A DNA stretch of 49,789 nt. Origin: an uncultured Pelagibacteraceae bacterium (GTDB lineage: Bacteria > Pseudomonadota > Alphaproteobacteria > Pelagibacterales > Pelagibacteraceae). Under the pieces are notes generated by a model that had not been told where the DNA came from, did no database searches, and worked only from the letters and a program-made list of their open reading frames with translations. Below, one piece after another: positions 22,355-32,468 of this stretch. The stretch's first letter is position 1, and each line of letters opens with the position of its first letter. The stretch is taken from NCBI GenBank assembly GCA_902552805.1, contig CACDIC010000008.1, positions 1 to 49,789 of the forward strand, read 5' to 3'. The translations under genes were made by a program, and so were the position numbers.

Positions 22355-22431
22355 GCGCTTGTAGCTCAACTGGATAGAGCGCCTGACTTCGGATCAGGAG
22401 GTTCTGGGTTCGACTCCTAGCAGGCGCACCA
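22355..22431 (+). tRNA. tRNA-Arg (anticodon UCG)
   Basis: A complete 77-base cloverleaf including encoded CCA. The acceptor stem pairs GCGCTTG with CAGGCGC, the anticodon stem pairs CCTGA with TCAGG around the loop CTTCGGA (anticodon TCG, G at 37), and the T arm reads CTGGGTTCGACTCCTAG. The permease gene ends two bases beyond it on the other strand. Confidence 0.97.
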
Positions 22432-22432
22432 A

Positions 22433-23224
22433 TTATTCACCCATATTAATTAATGTTCCTTTAATCCGAGCTCTCAAAAAAGATAAATAAAATAGAATTA
22501 TTCCGATGATTAAATAGATCAGGTTTAATAAGTATGCTTGTTTTAAATTTGTATAATCAATTGAACCATTTAAAAGTATGTTTCTGGTCTCATCGAAAAT
22601 ATAAACAAGTGGTAAACCTTTTGCTATGAATTGAAATAATTCTGGTAGAATTTCTATTGGATAATATATGCATCCTAAAGGAGCTAGCAAAAATAGGGAT
22701 GACCATGCAATATTTTCAAAAGATGGACCAAATCTAATTAGTCCTGAACTCACAAACAACCCAAGTGTTATTCCAAAAAGATATAAACTAAGGAATAGGA
22801 ATAAAAGTGGTATTCCTAATTTTAAAATTGATACACCAAATAGAGGAGAGGTTAGCATTATCGCAGGAACCAATCCTATCAAAGTCCTTATCAAAGCTGT
22901 AAAAATTAATGAAATAATAACTTCTTTAAGCTTTAGGGGAGCAATAAACAAATTTGTGAAATTTCTACTCCAGATTTCTTCTAAAAAAAGCATGTTAAAA
23001 CTAATACTTGATCTAAAAAGAATATCGTAAAGTATTGCGCAAGTTAAAATTACTCCCAAAGTATTGCTATAGTAGTCACTATGTATTGAGAAGAACTTCG
23101 AGATAAAACCCCATAAAATTATTTGAATTGTCGGCCAATAAATTAAATCCAAAATTCTTGGTAAAGAACTTTTAATTAAATAAAAGTGTCTAAGGAAAAG
23201 ACCATACATTTTATTGAAATTCAT
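22433..23224 (-). CDS. ABC-2 type transporter permease
   Basis: A 263-residue integral membrane protein with about six hydrophobic segments, rich in I, L and F. The middle contains the ABC-2 pattern (LFLFLSLYLFGITLGLFVSS and SSLFLLAPLGCIYYPIEILP). Its start overlaps the ATPase stop as ATGA, so the two form a two-gene exporter. The substrate is unknown; DrrB/YadH-type permeases move lipids, drugs or polysaccharide. Two bases separate its stop from the tRNA-Arg CCA end. Confidence 0.87.
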   Translation of the reverse strand: MNFNKMYGLFLRHFYLIKSSLPRILDLIYWPTIQIILWGFISKFFSIHSDYYSNTLGVILTCAILYDILFRSSISFNMLFLEEIWSRNFTNLFIAPLKLKEVIISLIFTALIRTLIGLVPAIMLTSPLFGVSILKLGIPLLFLFLSLYLFGITLGLFVSSGLIRFGPSFENIAWSSLFLLAPLGCIYYPIEILPELFQFIAKGLPLVYIFDETRNILLNGSIDYTNLKQAYLLNLIYLIIGIILFYLSFLRARIKGTLINMGE

Positions 23225-23949
23225 ACTTTTTCCCTTGTTAGTTTTAAAAAAACTTCTTCCATATTTTTTCTTCCATGTTTTTTAATTAGTTCCTCTGGTC
23301 TACCCTCATCAATAATTAACCCTTTATTCATCATTAAAACTGAAGAACATAGTCTCTCTACCTCTGCCATATTGTGAGATGCTAATAGAATTGATGTTTT
23401 ATTTTCCTGTTGATATTCCTCTAAAAAACTTCTAACAAAATCACCTGTTTCAGGATCAAGTGATGCCGTAGGTTCATCAAGAAGTAAAACTTTTGGATTA
23501 TTAATTATTGATTTTGCAAGACTAACCCTATTTTTTTGACCAGATGACAACTCCCCGGTTAATTTATCTATAAATTCGTAGAGTCTTAATTTTTCACACA
23601 GATATTCAATTTTTTCTTTATGTTTGTTTACATCATAAAGCCTCCCATAAACTTCTAAATTTTGTCTAACTGTCAATTTTTTTGGCAACTCTATATAAGG
23701 TGATATAAAATTTAATTGATTTAATAAATCTACACGTTGATTTTCAATTTCGACACCATTTATTAAAACTTTTCCTTTTGATGGTTTTAACAAACCTAAA
23801 ATCATACCGATTGTAGTAGTTTTTCCACAACCATTAGGACCAAGTATACCAATAATTTCATTTTGATTTACTTTAAAAGAAACTTCTTTTACTGCTTCTT
23901 TTGTATTATAAGTTTTTGATAATCCTATTACTTCAAGTGGTTTTTTCAT
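23221..23949 (-). CDS. ABC transporter ATP-binding protein (partner of ABC-2 permease)
   Basis: A 242-residue ATPase. Walker A is GPNGCGKTT at 37-45, the ABC signature LSSGQ at 134-138, and Walker B LLLDEP at 155-160, with a D-loop SLDPETG and H-loop ASHNMAE. It overlaps the permease start by four bases, and its own start lies inside the 3' end of the Sua5 gene (17-base overlap). The CcmA/DrrA-type sequence supports export rather than uptake. Substrate not assignable. Confidence 0.93.
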   Translation of the reverse strand: MKKPLEVIGLSKTYNTKEAVKEVSFKVNQNEIIGILGPNGCGKTTTIGMILGLLKPSKGKVLINGVEIENQRVDLLNQLNFISPYIELPKKLTVRQNLEVYGRLYDVNKHKEKIEYLCEKLRLYEFIDKLTGELSSGQKNRVSLAKSIINNPKVLLLDEPTASLDPETGDFVRSFLEEYQQENKTSILLASHNMAEVERLCSSVLMMNKGLIIDEGRPEELIKKHGRKNMEEVFLKLTREKV

Positions 23950-24880
23950 TTAATCTTGATGCTCTTAATAACCTATCATTAATTGTTTTACCATATCCTT
24001 TATCAGGAATTTTACATACTGCAATCGAGCTGTATTTCTTTTTTTTTATTTTTCTTAAAGTAGAATATAAATTTTTTGCAGCTTCCTTTAGATTTCCTTT
24101 TTGTGACAAAAAATAATAATTTGGTTTACTTACTTTTTTCTTTCTAATCAATAAGTATGCCTCATCTTTACGAATATTTTTTGCATTAAGTCTGATGGGC
24201 AAACCTGGCGAATAATGAACCTTAAGTTGGCCTGGTGAAACGATTTTTGAAGGTTTGTTATTTATTGTTATTTTTTTTCCTAGTATTTTTTGAATAGTTG
24301 AAACATTTAAGCCTCCCAATCTTAAGATTTTGGGTTTCTCTCTAAGGTCAATAATTGTTGATTCTACCCCAATAGATGATTTTCCGCCCTCAAGTATGTA
24401 CTTAATTTTTTTTCCAAAATCTTCTTTTACATGATTAGATGTAACAGCACTAACCTTAGATGAGGGATTAGCACTTGGAGCTGCTAAAGGAAATTTTAAA
24501 ATTTTTAGTAATCTTCTCGTGACTGAGTGCCGCGGAAATCTTACTGCCAATGTATTTTTTTTGTTAGTAATTATTTTTGAAATTTTTGATGATTTTTTAA
24601 GATTTAGTATAAAAGTTAAAGGACCAGGACAAAATTTTTTATATAGTTTAATAAAGTCATTGTTTAAATGACAATCTTTTTTCAACCTTTGAATATTCAG
24701 ATAATGAACTATTAGAGGGTTATTTTTTGGTCTTTTTTTAAGTTTATATATTTTTTGACAGGCTAGGTCTGAGTAGGCATTACCCGCCAAACCATAAACT
24801 GTTTCTGTAGGTATAGCAATACACTCCCTTTTATATAGAAGTTTTTTTGCTTTTTTAATATTTGCAAGATTAATTTTCAT
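23933..24880 (-). CDS. L-threonylcarbamoyladenylate synthase (Sua5/TsaC type)
   Basis: Makes the TC-AMP intermediate for t6A37 modification of ANN-decoding tRNAs. The 315 residues have the YrdC domain blocks IPTETVYGLAGNA (about 23-35), the KLKKRPKNNPLIVH block, CPGPLTFIL and LAAPSANPSSKVS, then GGKSSIGVESTIIDL. The PGQLKVHYSP motif and C-terminal domain from about 215 mark the long Sua5 form rather than short TsaC. It is divergent from xseB, only 20 bases from ATG to ATG. Confidence 0.92.
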   Translation of the reverse strand: MKINLANIKKAKKLLYKRECIAIPTETVYGLAGNAYSDLACQKIYKLKKRPKNNPLIVHYLNIQRLKKDCHLNNDFIKLYKKFCPGPLTFILNLKKSSKISKIITNKKNTLAVRFPRHSVTRRLLKILKFPLAAPSANPSSKVSAVTSNHVKEDFGKKIKYILEGGKSSIGVESTIIDLREKPKILRLGGLNVSTIQKILGKKITINNKPSKIVSPGQLKVHYSPGLPIRLNAKNIRKDEAYLLIRKKKVSKPNYYFLSQKGNLKEAAKNLYSTLRKIKKKKYSSIAVCKIPDKGYGKTINDRLLRASRLNEKTT

Positions 24881-24900
24881 GTATTATCTGAGAGTATTAT

Positions 24901-25155
24901 ATGAAAGATAAAGATTTACCAAATGATTATGAATCTTCGTCTCTGGAGGAATTAACTCTCGAAGCTAATAAGATAATTGAGGATTTAGAAAGTCAAAAAG
25001 ATTTACAAAATTCAATTGAAAAATATCAAAATTTGATAAAACTTAACAATATCATCGAGAAAAAATTTAAAAAAAAAGTCACCGATATTAATTCAACAAC
25101 AAAAGATAATATATCTAAGATAACCTCAAAAAATAATGCAAAAAAAACTAAATAA
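24901..25155 (+). CDS. xseB: Exodeoxyribonuclease VII small subunit
   Basis: Small subunit of the exonuclease that degrades single-stranded DNA; XseA is not in the window. The 84 residues match the XseB pattern: SLEELTLEANKIIEDLESQKDLQNSIEKYQ near residue 14, then a lysine-rich coil. The gene overlaps the ispA-like gene by 20 bases, the common xseB-ispA-dxs order. The ATG is 20 bases from the divergent Sua5 ATG. Confidence 0.88.
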   Translation: MKDKDLPNDYESSSLEELTLEANKIIEDLESQKDLQNSIEKYQNLIKLNNIIEKKFKKKVTDINSTTKDNISKITSKNNAKKTK

Positions 25156-26008
25156 AATTGCTAAAGACACAAATATTTTTTTAAAAAGATTTATTAAAAA
25201 GCAAAAAAAATCAGAACTGATTGTCCCAATGCAATATGGATTATTTTCGGGTGGTAAAAAAATAAGATCAAAAATACTAGTTGATGTTGGTTCAATATTT
25301 AATTTAAATTATAGAACCTTACTAATTATTGGTGCTGCTGTTGAATGTATTCATGCTTATTCACTTATTCATGACGATTTACCATGTATGGATAATGATT
25401 TAATAAGACGAGGTAAACCTTCTACTCATATCAAATTTGGAGAGTCTACAGCTGTTCTTGCTGGAAACTCACTCTTAACTATGGCATTCGAAATTTTGAG
25501 TCACAAAGATTTGAATGTTAATGAAAAAACAAAAATTAGATTAATTAATAAAATTTCTGAGAGTTCTGGACATCTAGGGATTGCGGGTGGTCAATATTTA
25601 GATCTTAGCTATGAACATAAGAAAATTACGGAAAAAAAAATAATTGAAATGGAAATAAAAAAAACTGGAAAACTTTTTAGTTTTTGTTGTGTAGCTCCAT
25701 TAATTTTAAAGAACAAAAGTAAAAAAGATATCCAAAAATTTGAAAATATTGGAGCTGATATAGGATTACTATTTCAAGTTGCTGACGATTTAATTGATTA
25801 TAATGGAAGTCTTTCTGCTGCAGGAAAAAAAACTGGAAAAGATAAGAAAAAAGGTAAAGCAACTCTTATTAGTTTACTGGGAGATAAAAATACTATTAAA
25901 TATGCGAATAAACTAATTTTAAAAATAAATACTAAGTTAAAAAAGTATGGACCAAAATCTAAGAATTTAACCGAAACTCTAAATTATATTTTAAATAGAA
26001 ATAAATGA
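25136..26008 (+). CDS. ispA: Short-chain polyprenyl (farnesyl) diphosphate synthase
   Basis: Condenses isopentenyl and dimethylallyl diphosphates to farnesyl (or geranylgeranyl) diphosphate. The 290 residues have [10 protein letters not shown], the first aspartate-rich motif [12 protein letters not shown] (DD at 80-81, the bacterial type II FPPS form with two inserted residues), RRGKPSTH, and the second, QVADDLIDY. The product length is inferred from context: xseB-ispA-dxs. It overlaps xseB by 20 bases and dxs by four. Confidence 0.9.
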   Translation: MQKKLNKIAKDTNIFLKRFIKKQKKSELIVPMQYGLFSGGKKIRSKILVDVGSIFNLNYRTLLIIGAAVECIHAYSLIHDDLPCMDNDLIRRGKPSTHIKFGESTAVLAGNSLLTMAFEILSHKDLNVNEKTKIRLINKISESSGHLGIAGGQYLDLSYEHKKITEKKIIEMEIKKTGKLFSFCCVAPLILKNKSKKDIQKFENIGADIGLLFQVADDLIDYNGSLSAAGKKTGKDKKKGKATLISLLGDKNTIKYANKLILKINTKLKKYGPKSKNLTETLNYILNRNK

Positions 26009-27918
26009 AAAAAAATTACGAATTTTTAGATCAGATTAATTTTCCATCAGACTTAAAAAAAGTTCCTGAAACAAAACTGCAAAAGGTTGCTGATGAATTA
26101 AGAGAGGAAATGATCGATGCAGTATCAGTTACTGGAGGACATTTGGGTGCTAGTTTAGGTGTAGTAGAATTAAGCGTAGCATTACATTATATTTTTAACA
26201 CACCAAGTGATAAATTAATTTGGGATGTAGGACACCAATGTTATCCACATAAAATTTTAACAGGAAGAAAAGATAAAATAAGAACACTTCGGCAAGGAGG
26301 GGGTCTCTCAGGATTTACTAAGCGTTTAGAAAGTGAATATGATCCTTTCGGAGCTGCGCATAGTTCTACCTCAATTTCATCAGCTTTGGGAATTGCAGAA
26401 GCAAATAAATTATCAAAAAAATCAGAGAATGTTATAGCAGTGATTGGTGATGGTGCAATAAGTGCAGGTATGGCTTATGAGGCCATGAACAATGCAGGTG
26501 CCTCTAAGACTAAAATGATTGTGATATTGAATGATAACGACATGTCAATTGCAAGGCCTGTTGGAGCGATGGGAACGTATTTAGCTAAAATTTTTTCTGG
26601 TAAAATTTATTTTAGTTTAAGAGAAACTATAAAATTGATTACATCAGCATTTTCAAAAAGATTTAGTGCAAAAGCGGGTAAAGCTGAAGATTTATTAAGA
26701 TCAGCTGTAACTGGTGGAACTTTATTTAGTTCATTAGGTTTTTATTATATTGGTCCTATAGATGGCCATGACCTTTCTTCATTGATTCCAATTTTAAGAA
26801 ATGCAAGAGACTCAAAACACCAAGGTCCTATATTAATTCATATAAAAACGAAAAAAGGAAAAGGCTATTCTTTTGCTGAGGAGGCAAAAGATCATTATCA
26901 TGGGGTATCCAAATTTAATGTTAAGACTGGAGAACAGGAAAAAAGTTCCAGTAAAGTACCATCATACACTAAAGTTTTTGCTGATACTCTGATACAACAC
27001 GCAAAAAAAGATAGTAAAATAATTGCAATAACAGCAGCAATGCCAGATGGAACTGGATTAAGCAATTTTAGAAAAGAATTTCCAGATAGAACTTATGATG
27101 TTGGTATTGCAGAGCAACATGCTGTTACGTTTGCAGCTGGTTTAGCGACTGAGAATTACAAACCTTATGCAGCAATTTACTCAACATTTCTTCAGAGAGC
27201 ATATGATCAAGTCGTTCATGATGTTGCAATTCAGAGTTTACCTGTAAGATTTGCAATAGATAGAGCAGGATTAGTTGGAGCTGATGGACCTACACACGCT
27301 GGTAGTTTTGACACGACTTATTTAGCAACACTACCAAATTTTATTGTAATGGCTGCAAGTGATGAGGCCGAGTTGGTAAGAATGATTAATACTTCTACAG
27401 AAATTAATGATAGACCTTGTGCATTCAGATATCCAAGAGGGACTGGTATTGGATCAATATTGCCATCAATTAATGAAAAGTTAGAGATTGGTAAATCAAG
27501 AATTATTCAAGATGGAAAAAAGTTAGCTTTAATAAACTTTGGTGCAAGATTAAGTGAAAGTTTAAGGGCATCAGAAAATTTAAAAAAAAAAGGTGTTAAT
27601 ATTACAATAGTGGATGCAAGATTTGCCAAGCCATTGGATGAAAATTTGATATGGCAATTAGCAACAACACACGAGGCAATTGTAACTATTGAGGAGGGGT
27701 CAATTGGTGGATTCGGTTCTCATGTGATTGATTTTTTAACAAAAAAGGGACTAATGGACTCAAATTTAAAATTTAGATCAATGAAACTTCCAGATATTTT
27801 TATTGATCAAGACAAACCTGAAAACATGTATAAACTCGCAAATTTAGATAGCATTTCTATTGAAGAACAAATTTTAGATGTATTAAATTCAAATATTATC
27901 TTACAAAAACAAAAATAA
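26005..27918 (+). CDS. dxs: 1-deoxy-D-xylulose-5-phosphate synthase
   Basis: First enzyme of the non-mevalonate isoprenoid pathway; joins pyruvate and glyceraldehyde 3-phosphate with thiamine diphosphate. The 637 residues include [21 protein letters not shown], the TPP/metal motif [18 protein letters not shown] with NDND, and the middle-domain [16 protein letters not shown]. Normal family length. It is translationally coupled to the ispA-like gene (ATGA). The convergent aroC ends five bases beyond its stop, with no terminator visible. Confidence 0.98.
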   Translation: MKKNYEFLDQINFPSDLKKVPETKLQKVADELREEMIDAVSVTGGHLGASLGVVELSVALHYIFNTPSDKLIWDVGHQCYPHKILTGRKDKIRTLRQGGGLSGFTKRLESEYDPFGAAHSSTSISSALGIAEANKLSKKSENVIAVIGDGAISAGMAYEAMNNAGASKTKMIVILNDNDMSIARPVGAMGTYLAKIFSGKIYFSLRETIKLITSAFSKRFSAKAGKAEDLLRSAVTGGTLFSSLGFYYIGPIDGHDLSSLIPILRNARDSKHQGPILIHIKTKKGKGYSFAEEAKDHYHGVSKFNVKTGEQEKSSSKVPSYTKVFADTLIQHAKKDSKIIAITAAMPDGTGLSNFRKEFPDRTYDVGIAEQHAVTFAAGLATENYKPYAAIYSTFLQRAYDQVVHDVAIQSLPVRFAIDRAGLVGADGPTHAGSFDTTYLATLPNFIVMAASDEAELVRMINTSTEINDRPCAFRYPRGTGIGSILPSINEKLEIGKSRIIQDGKKLALINFGARLSESLRASENLKKKGVNITIVDARFAKPLDENLIWQLATTHEAIVTIEEGSIGGFGSHVIDFLTKKGLMDSNLKFRSMKLPDIFIDQDKPENMYKLANLDSISIEEQILDVLNSNIILQKQK

Positions 27919-27923
27919 AGTGA

Positions 27924-29006
27924 TTATCCACATTGAGCTTGATTCAATAAATAATGATCAAGTAAAACGCATGATAGCATAGCCTCACCCACTGGAACTG
28001 CTCTAATTCCAACACACGGATCATGTCTTCCCTTAACAGATATGCTAGTATTTTTTCCAAATTTATTAATTGTCTTTCTGCTCTTTAAAATTGATGATGT
28101 AGGCTTTACTGCAAATGAAACAATTATTTGCTGACCAGAGGAGATGCCACCAAGAATTCCACCTGCATTATTTGAGTTAAACTTTAATTTATTTTTTGAT
28201 TTTGAAATTTCATCTGAATTTTCTTCTCCAGACAATTGAGCGGAATTCATTCCAGAGCCAATATTAACTCCTTTTACAGCATTAATACTCATCATTGCAG
28301 ATGCAATATCAGAGTCTAGTTTTGAGTAAATTGGTGCCCCCAGTCCTGCAGGAATACCATTAGCTCTAATTTCAATTATAGCACCACAAGACGAACCTGC
28401 CTTTCTAATACTTAAAAGATATTTTTCCCAGATTTTAAGCATAGATTTATCAGGACAAAAAAACGGATTTTTATAAATTATCTTATCATCCCACTTGTTT
28501 GTATCGCATCCAAGAATTCCAAGTTGTGTAACTGCACCAGAAATTTTAAATTTTTTACCTAATTTTTTTTCCAAAACTTTTTTTGCTACCGCTCCTGCTG
28601 CAACTCTAGAAGCAGTCTCTCGCGCAGAAGACCTTCCACCACCCCTATAATCTCTGATGCCATACTTTTTAAAGTAAGTAAAATCAGCATGACCTGGTCT
28701 GAATTTATCCTTAATATCACTATAATCTTTTGAGCGCATATCCTCGTTATAAATTATTAAAGAGATTGGAGTTCCAGTTGTTTTACCTTCAAAGACTCCT
28801 GAAAGAATCTCTACTTTATCACTCTCTTTTCTTTGAGTAGTAAATTTAGATTGACCAGGTTTTCTTTTGTTGAGTTCAATCTGAATATCTCGTTCATTGA
28901 GGTTTATTAGTGGTGGACAACCATCTATTATACAACCAATTGCAGGACCATGAGATTCTCCCCATGTAGTGAAACGAAAAACCTTTCCAAAAGTATTAAA
29001 TGACAT
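27924..29006 (-). CDS. aroC: Chorismate synthase
   Basis: Last shikimate-pathway step, forming chorismate from EPSP with reduced FMN. The 360 residues have normal length and show the conserved [19 protein letters not shown] (about 14-32), [32 protein letters not shown] and KPTSSI-R blocks with [17 protein letters not shown] near the end. It is transcribed alone on the minus strand. Its start lies 33 bases from the divergent pdxH start. Confidence 0.97.
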   Translation of the reverse strand: MSFNTFGKVFRFTTWGESHGPAIGCIIDGCPPLINLNERDIQIELNKRKPGQSKFTTQRKESDKVEILSGVFEGKTTGTPISLIIYNEDMRSKDYSDIKDKFRPGHADFTYFKKYGIRDYRGGGRSSARETASRVAAGAVAKKVLEKKLGKKFKISGAVTQLGILGCDTNKWDDKIIYKNPFFCPDKSMLKIWEKYLLSIRKAGSSCGAIIEIRANGIPAGLGAPIYSKLDSDIASAMMSINAVKGVNIGSGMNSAQLSGEENSDEISKSKNKLKFNSNNAGGILGGISSGQQIIVSFAVKPTSSILKSRKTINKFGKNTSISVKGRHDPCVGIRAVPVGEAMLSCVLLDHYLLNQAQCG

Positions 29007-29039
29007 TATTTATATTGTATAGATTATTTTGTTAAAATT

Positions 29040-29666
29040 ATGAATGAAAAAAACTCACTAGGGCTTAATAAATGCTTTCTAGATTTAGATGATCCTTTTA
29101 AATTATTTGAAAGTTGGTACGAAGAGGCAAAAAAGAATGAAATTAATGATCCAAATGCTTTAGCTCTTGGAACTGCAACAAAAAAAGGCGTTCCATCAGT
29201 AAGGATGGTGCTTCTTAAAGGTTACGATAAAAATGGATTTGTTTTTTATACTAATCTTAATAGTCAGAAAGGAAACGAAATAAAAGAAAACCCCAATGCT
29301 ACAATGTGTTTTCATTGGAAAAGTTTGCTTAGGCAAATTAGAATTGTAGGTACTTTGAGCCAAGTAGAAGATGAGGTAGCTGATAATTATTTTAATTCTA
29401 GAGCTTACGAAAGTAGAATTGGGGCTTGGGCATCAAAACAAAGTAGTGAATTAGTCAATAGGGAAGAATTGATAAAATCACTAGAAAAATTTAAAAATAA
29501 ATACCAAGATCAAAATAATGTTCCAAGACCAAATCATTGGTCAGGCTGGAATTTAAAACCTACGAGCATAGAATTTTGGTTAGATGGAGATAATAGAATA
29601 CACGAAAGACTAAAGTATAAATTGACAGCAAATAATGATTGGACAAAAAGTCTTTTAAGCCCCTAA
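29040..29666 (+). CDS. pdxH: Pyridoxamine 5'-phosphate oxidase
   Basis: FMN enzyme that makes pyridoxal 5'-phosphate in the last step of vitamin B6 synthesis and salvage. The 208 residues contain NALALGTATKKGVPSVRMVLLKG, FYTNLNSQKG, the FHWKSLLRQIRI-GT block, and C-terminal WSGWNLKPTSIEFW and RLKYKL. The ATG at 29040 precedes MNEKNSLGLNKCFLDLDDPF, a normal start. The stop overlaps the convergent polyprenyl synthase stop by four bases. Confidence 0.95.
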   Translation: MNEKNSLGLNKCFLDLDDPFKLFESWYEEAKKNEINDPNALALGTATKKGVPSVRMVLLKGYDKNGFVFYTNLNSQKGNEIKENPNATMCFHWKSLLRQIRIVGTLSQVEDEVADNYFNSRAYESRIGAWASKQSSELVNREELIKSLEKFKNKYQDQNNVPRPNHWSGWNLKPTSIEFWLDGDNRIHERLKYKLTANNDWTKSLLSP

Positions 29667-30676
29667 AAATTTCTTGATAAACTAAAAGACGTTAAATTTT
29701 CGAGGATATTTTTTTCTTCAGAGTCTTTAAATACCGACAATGAATTTGATGACAAATTAATGTAGTGCTTGGCCTTTTGATAACAACTATTTATAATATC
29801 GTATTTTTTAATTAAAGATAAAGTATAATTTAAATCATTTTGATTTCTCTCTTCTTTTGCAAAAGTTTTCTTAAGAGTTTCTTTTTCATCTTTATTAGCT
29901 TTTTGAAACAGAAGAATTATTGGTAGTGTAATTTTTCCCTCATAGAAGTCTTGACCGATATTTTTTCCAAATAGTTTTAATTCTGAGTTATAATCTAAAG
30001 TATCGTCAGCAATTTGAAAAGTTAGACCTAAATTCCTACCATAAAACTCTAAAGCTTCTTTCTCTTTAGTTTTCATTTCTGATAAAATTGCTCCTACTTT
30101 AGTTGCAGCAGCAAATAACTCAGCCGTTTTAGAAGAAATTATTTTCAAATAAGTTTCTTCAAGCATATCAACTTCACCTCTATGCTGGAGTTGCAAAATT
30201 TCACCTTGAGCAATTATTGATGATGTTGACGATAATAGTTTTAAAACTTCAATATTTCCATCTTCTACCATCATTTCAAAACACCTACTTAGAAGATAAT
30301 CGCCAGCCAGAACAGATGAGTGGTTACCCCAAATTTTATTTGGTGTTTTTTTACCTCTTCTAATTGAACCATTATCTATAACATCATCATGCATCAAAGT
30401 TGCAGCATGAATTAGTTCTACACAAGCTGCTAAATTAATATCTCTGGTACCTTTTGTATAACCACATAACTTTGATGAACCCAAAGTTAATAAGGCTCTT
30501 AACCTTTTGCCACCAGTATTTAAATGATAATCTGTCATTTTTTTAACTAGCTCAACATTACTATCTAGTTTTGATTTAATTTTTTCTTCAACAAGCATTA
30601 ACTTATTTTCAACTGAGTTTTTAAGTTGAAAGTAAGAGTTATTAATTTGTTTTTTAAGTTGAATTACGCTTCCCAT
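29663..30676 (-). CDS. Long-chain polyprenyl diphosphate synthase (IspB-like)
   Basis: Makes the isoprenoid side chain of quinones. The 337 residues show GGKRLRALL at about 55-63, the first aspartate-rich motif DDVID at 97-101 with the RRGKKTPN block, and the second IADDTLDY. The DDxxD motif without an inserted pair and the bulkier sequence mark a long-chain enzyme, in contrast to the ispA-like protein at 25136. Chain length (octa- or decaprenyl) cannot be read from sequence. Convergent with pdxH. Confidence 0.9.
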   Translation of the reverse strand: MGSVIQLKKQINNSYFQLKNSVENKLMLVEEKIKSKLDSNVELVKKMTDYHLNTGGKRLRALLTLGSSKLCGYTKGTRDINLAACVELIHAATLMHDDVIDNGSIRRGKKTPNKIWGNHSSVLAGDYLLSRCFEMMVEDGNIEVLKLLSSTSSIIAQGEILQLQHRGEVDMLEETYLKIISSKTAELFAAATKVGAILSEMKTKEKEALEFYGRNLGLTFQIADDTLDYNSELKLFGKNIGQDFYEGKITLPIILLFQKANKDEKETLKKTFAKEERNQNDLNYTLSLIKKYDIINSCYQKAKHYINLSSNSLSVFKDSEEKNILENLTSFSLSRNF

Positions 30677-30721
30677 AATGTGAGCAAATTAGTGTAATAA
30701 GTTTCTTTTGATACTTATCAA

Positions 30722-30749
30722 TTGACGCACCTAAATCTTCAATTATAAG
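30722..30749 (+). promoter_or_regulatory. Promoter candidate before the S49 peptidase operon, overlapping an inverted repeat
   Basis: TTGACG (30722-30727), a 16-base spacer and TATAAG (30744-30749) form a good sigma-70 type promoter 40 bases before the ATG at 30790. The -35 side CACCT (30728-30732) and AGGTG (30748-30752) form an inverted repeat within the spacer and -10 region. The 113-base gap to the divergent polyprenyl synthase is one of the larger intergenic regions here. Confidence 0.5.
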
Positions 30750-30789
30750 GTGTCTTTATATTAATACAAAAATTCTATAAAGTTTTGTT

Positions 30790-31596
30790 ATGCTCTCAAT
30801 TTTTAAAAAGAAGAAAATTATTCCTCATATTAAATTAGCTGGTGTTATCGGAAACGTTGGTAAATTTAAACAAGGTATAGATTTTTCAGGTCAAGAAGAG
30901 ATTATTTTAAAGGCCTTTTCTGTAAAAAAAGCACCATGCGTTGCTATTACAATTAATTCTCCTGGTGGATCACCTGTTCAATCACACTTAATCTTTAATT
31001 TTATAAGACAACAAGCGAAAAAAAATAAAAAAAAGGTAATAGTTTTTGCAGAGGATATTGCTGCATCAGGAGGCTATTTGATTGCGTGTGCTGGTGATGA
31101 AATTTATGCTAACTCTAGTTCAATTATTGGATCTATAGGTGTAATTTATTCATCATTTGGTTTTACAGAATTAATTAAAAAAATTGGAGTTGAAAGAAGA
31201 GTTCATACTGCTGGTAAAAATAAAAGCACTCTCGATCCGTTTCTTGAAGAAAAAAAAGAAGATATAGAAAGATTAAAAAATATACAATTAGATTTGCATA
31301 AAGATTTCATTAATGTTGTTGAAAAAAGTAGAGGTGAAAAAATAAAGAAATCAGAAGTTGAGTTATTTTCTGGAGAGTTTTGGTCTGGAACTAAATCCAA
31401 AGAACTTGGTTTGATTGACGAAATAGGTGATGCCAATCAAGTGTTGAGAGAAAAATTTGGAGAAGATGTAATAATCAAAAAATTTGAAAAATCTAAAAGT
31501 TGGTTAAGTAAAAAATTATCATCATCTAACGATCACGTCGATCAGGTCGCAAATATATTAGAAGAAAAATCTATTTGGCAAAAATATGGCCTCTAA
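30790..31596 (+). CDS. S49-family serine peptidase (SppA/SohB-like)
   Basis: The 268 residues contain [12 protein letters not shown] near 54-65, the catalytic Ser93 in [19 protein letters not shown], and the catalytic Lys145 in [10 protein letters not shown]. This is the Ser/Lys dyad of the SppA half-domain. No membrane segment is clear at the N terminus (starts [10 protein letters not shown]), so it may be cytoplasmic or peripheral. It overlaps glyQ by 11 bases. Substrates are unknown; family members digest signal peptides or protein fragments. Confidence 0.93.
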   Translation: MLSIFKKKKIIPHIKLAGVIGNVGKFKQGIDFSGQEEIILKAFSVKKAPCVAITINSPGGSPVQSHLIFNFIRQQAKKNKKKVIVFAEDIAASGGYLIACAGDEIYANSSSIIGSIGVIYSSFGFTELIKKIGVERRVHTAGKNKSTLDPFLEEKKEDIERLKNIQLDLHKDFINVVEKSRGEKIKKSEVELFSGEFWSGTKSKELGLIDEIGDANQVLREKFGEDVIIKKFEKSKSWLSKKLSSSNDHVDQVANILEEKSIWQKYGL

Positions 31597-32467
31597 AAAA
31601 AGTAAAAAAAAACCAAAATTTCAAACTTTCCAGGATACAATTTTAAATCTCCAAAAATATTGGAGTAAACATGGTTGTATAATTTTACAACCATATGATA
31701 TGGAGGTTGGAGCAGGAACTTTTCATCCAGCCACAACTCTGAGGTCACTTGGACCGAAACCATGGAAAGCAGCTTATGTACAACCTTCTAGAAGACCGAC
31801 TGATGGAAGATATGGAGATAACCCAAATAGACTTCAGCACTATTATCAATTTCAAGTTATAATTAAACCTTCTCCATCAAATATAAAAAAACTTTATTTA
31901 AATAGTTTGTCTACAATCGGTATTGATCATAAAAATCATGATGTTAGATTTGTTGAGGATGATTGGGAAAGTCCAACTCTAGGAGCAGCAGGTCTTGGTT
32001 GGGAAGTTTGGTGTGATGGAATGGAAATAACTCAATTTACGTATTTTCAACAAATGGCTGGCTTTGAATGTAAACCTGTTTCAGTAGAAATTACTTATGG
32101 CTTAGAAAGAATTTGTATGTTCACACAACAAAAAAATAATGTTTATGATTTAATTTGGAATAACGAAAATGTTGAATACAGAGAAGTTTTTCATCAAGCG
32201 GAGAAAGAATTTTCGGCTTATAACTTTGAACATGCTAATACTTCGAAACTGTTTAAAATATTTGATATGTTCGAAAATGAGGCTAAATCATTAATAAATA
32301 AAAAAATATCGCTCCCAGCTTATGATCAATGCTTAAAAGCAAGTCATGTATTTAATATACTTGATGCAAGAGGAGCTATCAGTGTTGCCCAGAGAGCAGA
32401 ATATATTGGACGTATAAGAGAAATTACAAAATCTGTTGCTTCAATTTGGATTGATACACAAATATAA
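31586..32467 (+). CDS. glyQ: Glycyl-tRNA synthetase alpha subunit
   Basis: Catalytic subunit of the alpha2beta2 enzyme that charges tRNA-Gly. The 293 residues contain [58 protein letters not shown], and [18 protein letters not shown], the class II motif regions. The start overlaps the S49 peptidase by 11 bases; the beta subunit follows after one base. Confidence 0.97.
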   Translation: MASKKSKKKPKFQTFQDTILNLQKYWSKHGCIILQPYDMEVGAGTFHPATTLRSLGPKPWKAAYVQPSRRPTDGRYGDNPNRLQHYYQFQVIIKPSPSNIKKLYLNSLSTIGIDHKNHDVRFVEDDWESPTLGAAGLGWEVWCDGMEITQFTYFQQMAGFECKPVSVEITYGLERICMFTQQKNNVYDLIWNNENVEYREVFHQAEKEFSAYNFEHANTSKLFKIFDMFENEAKSLINKKISLPAYDQCLKASHVFNILDARGAISVAQRAEYIGRIREITKSVASIWIDTQI

Positions 32468-32468
32468 A

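Noticed and set aside
32436..32468. A start for glyS inside glyQ
   Set aside because: The family N terminus begins at MAEFFLELFSEEIP (32469), one base after the glyQ stop.
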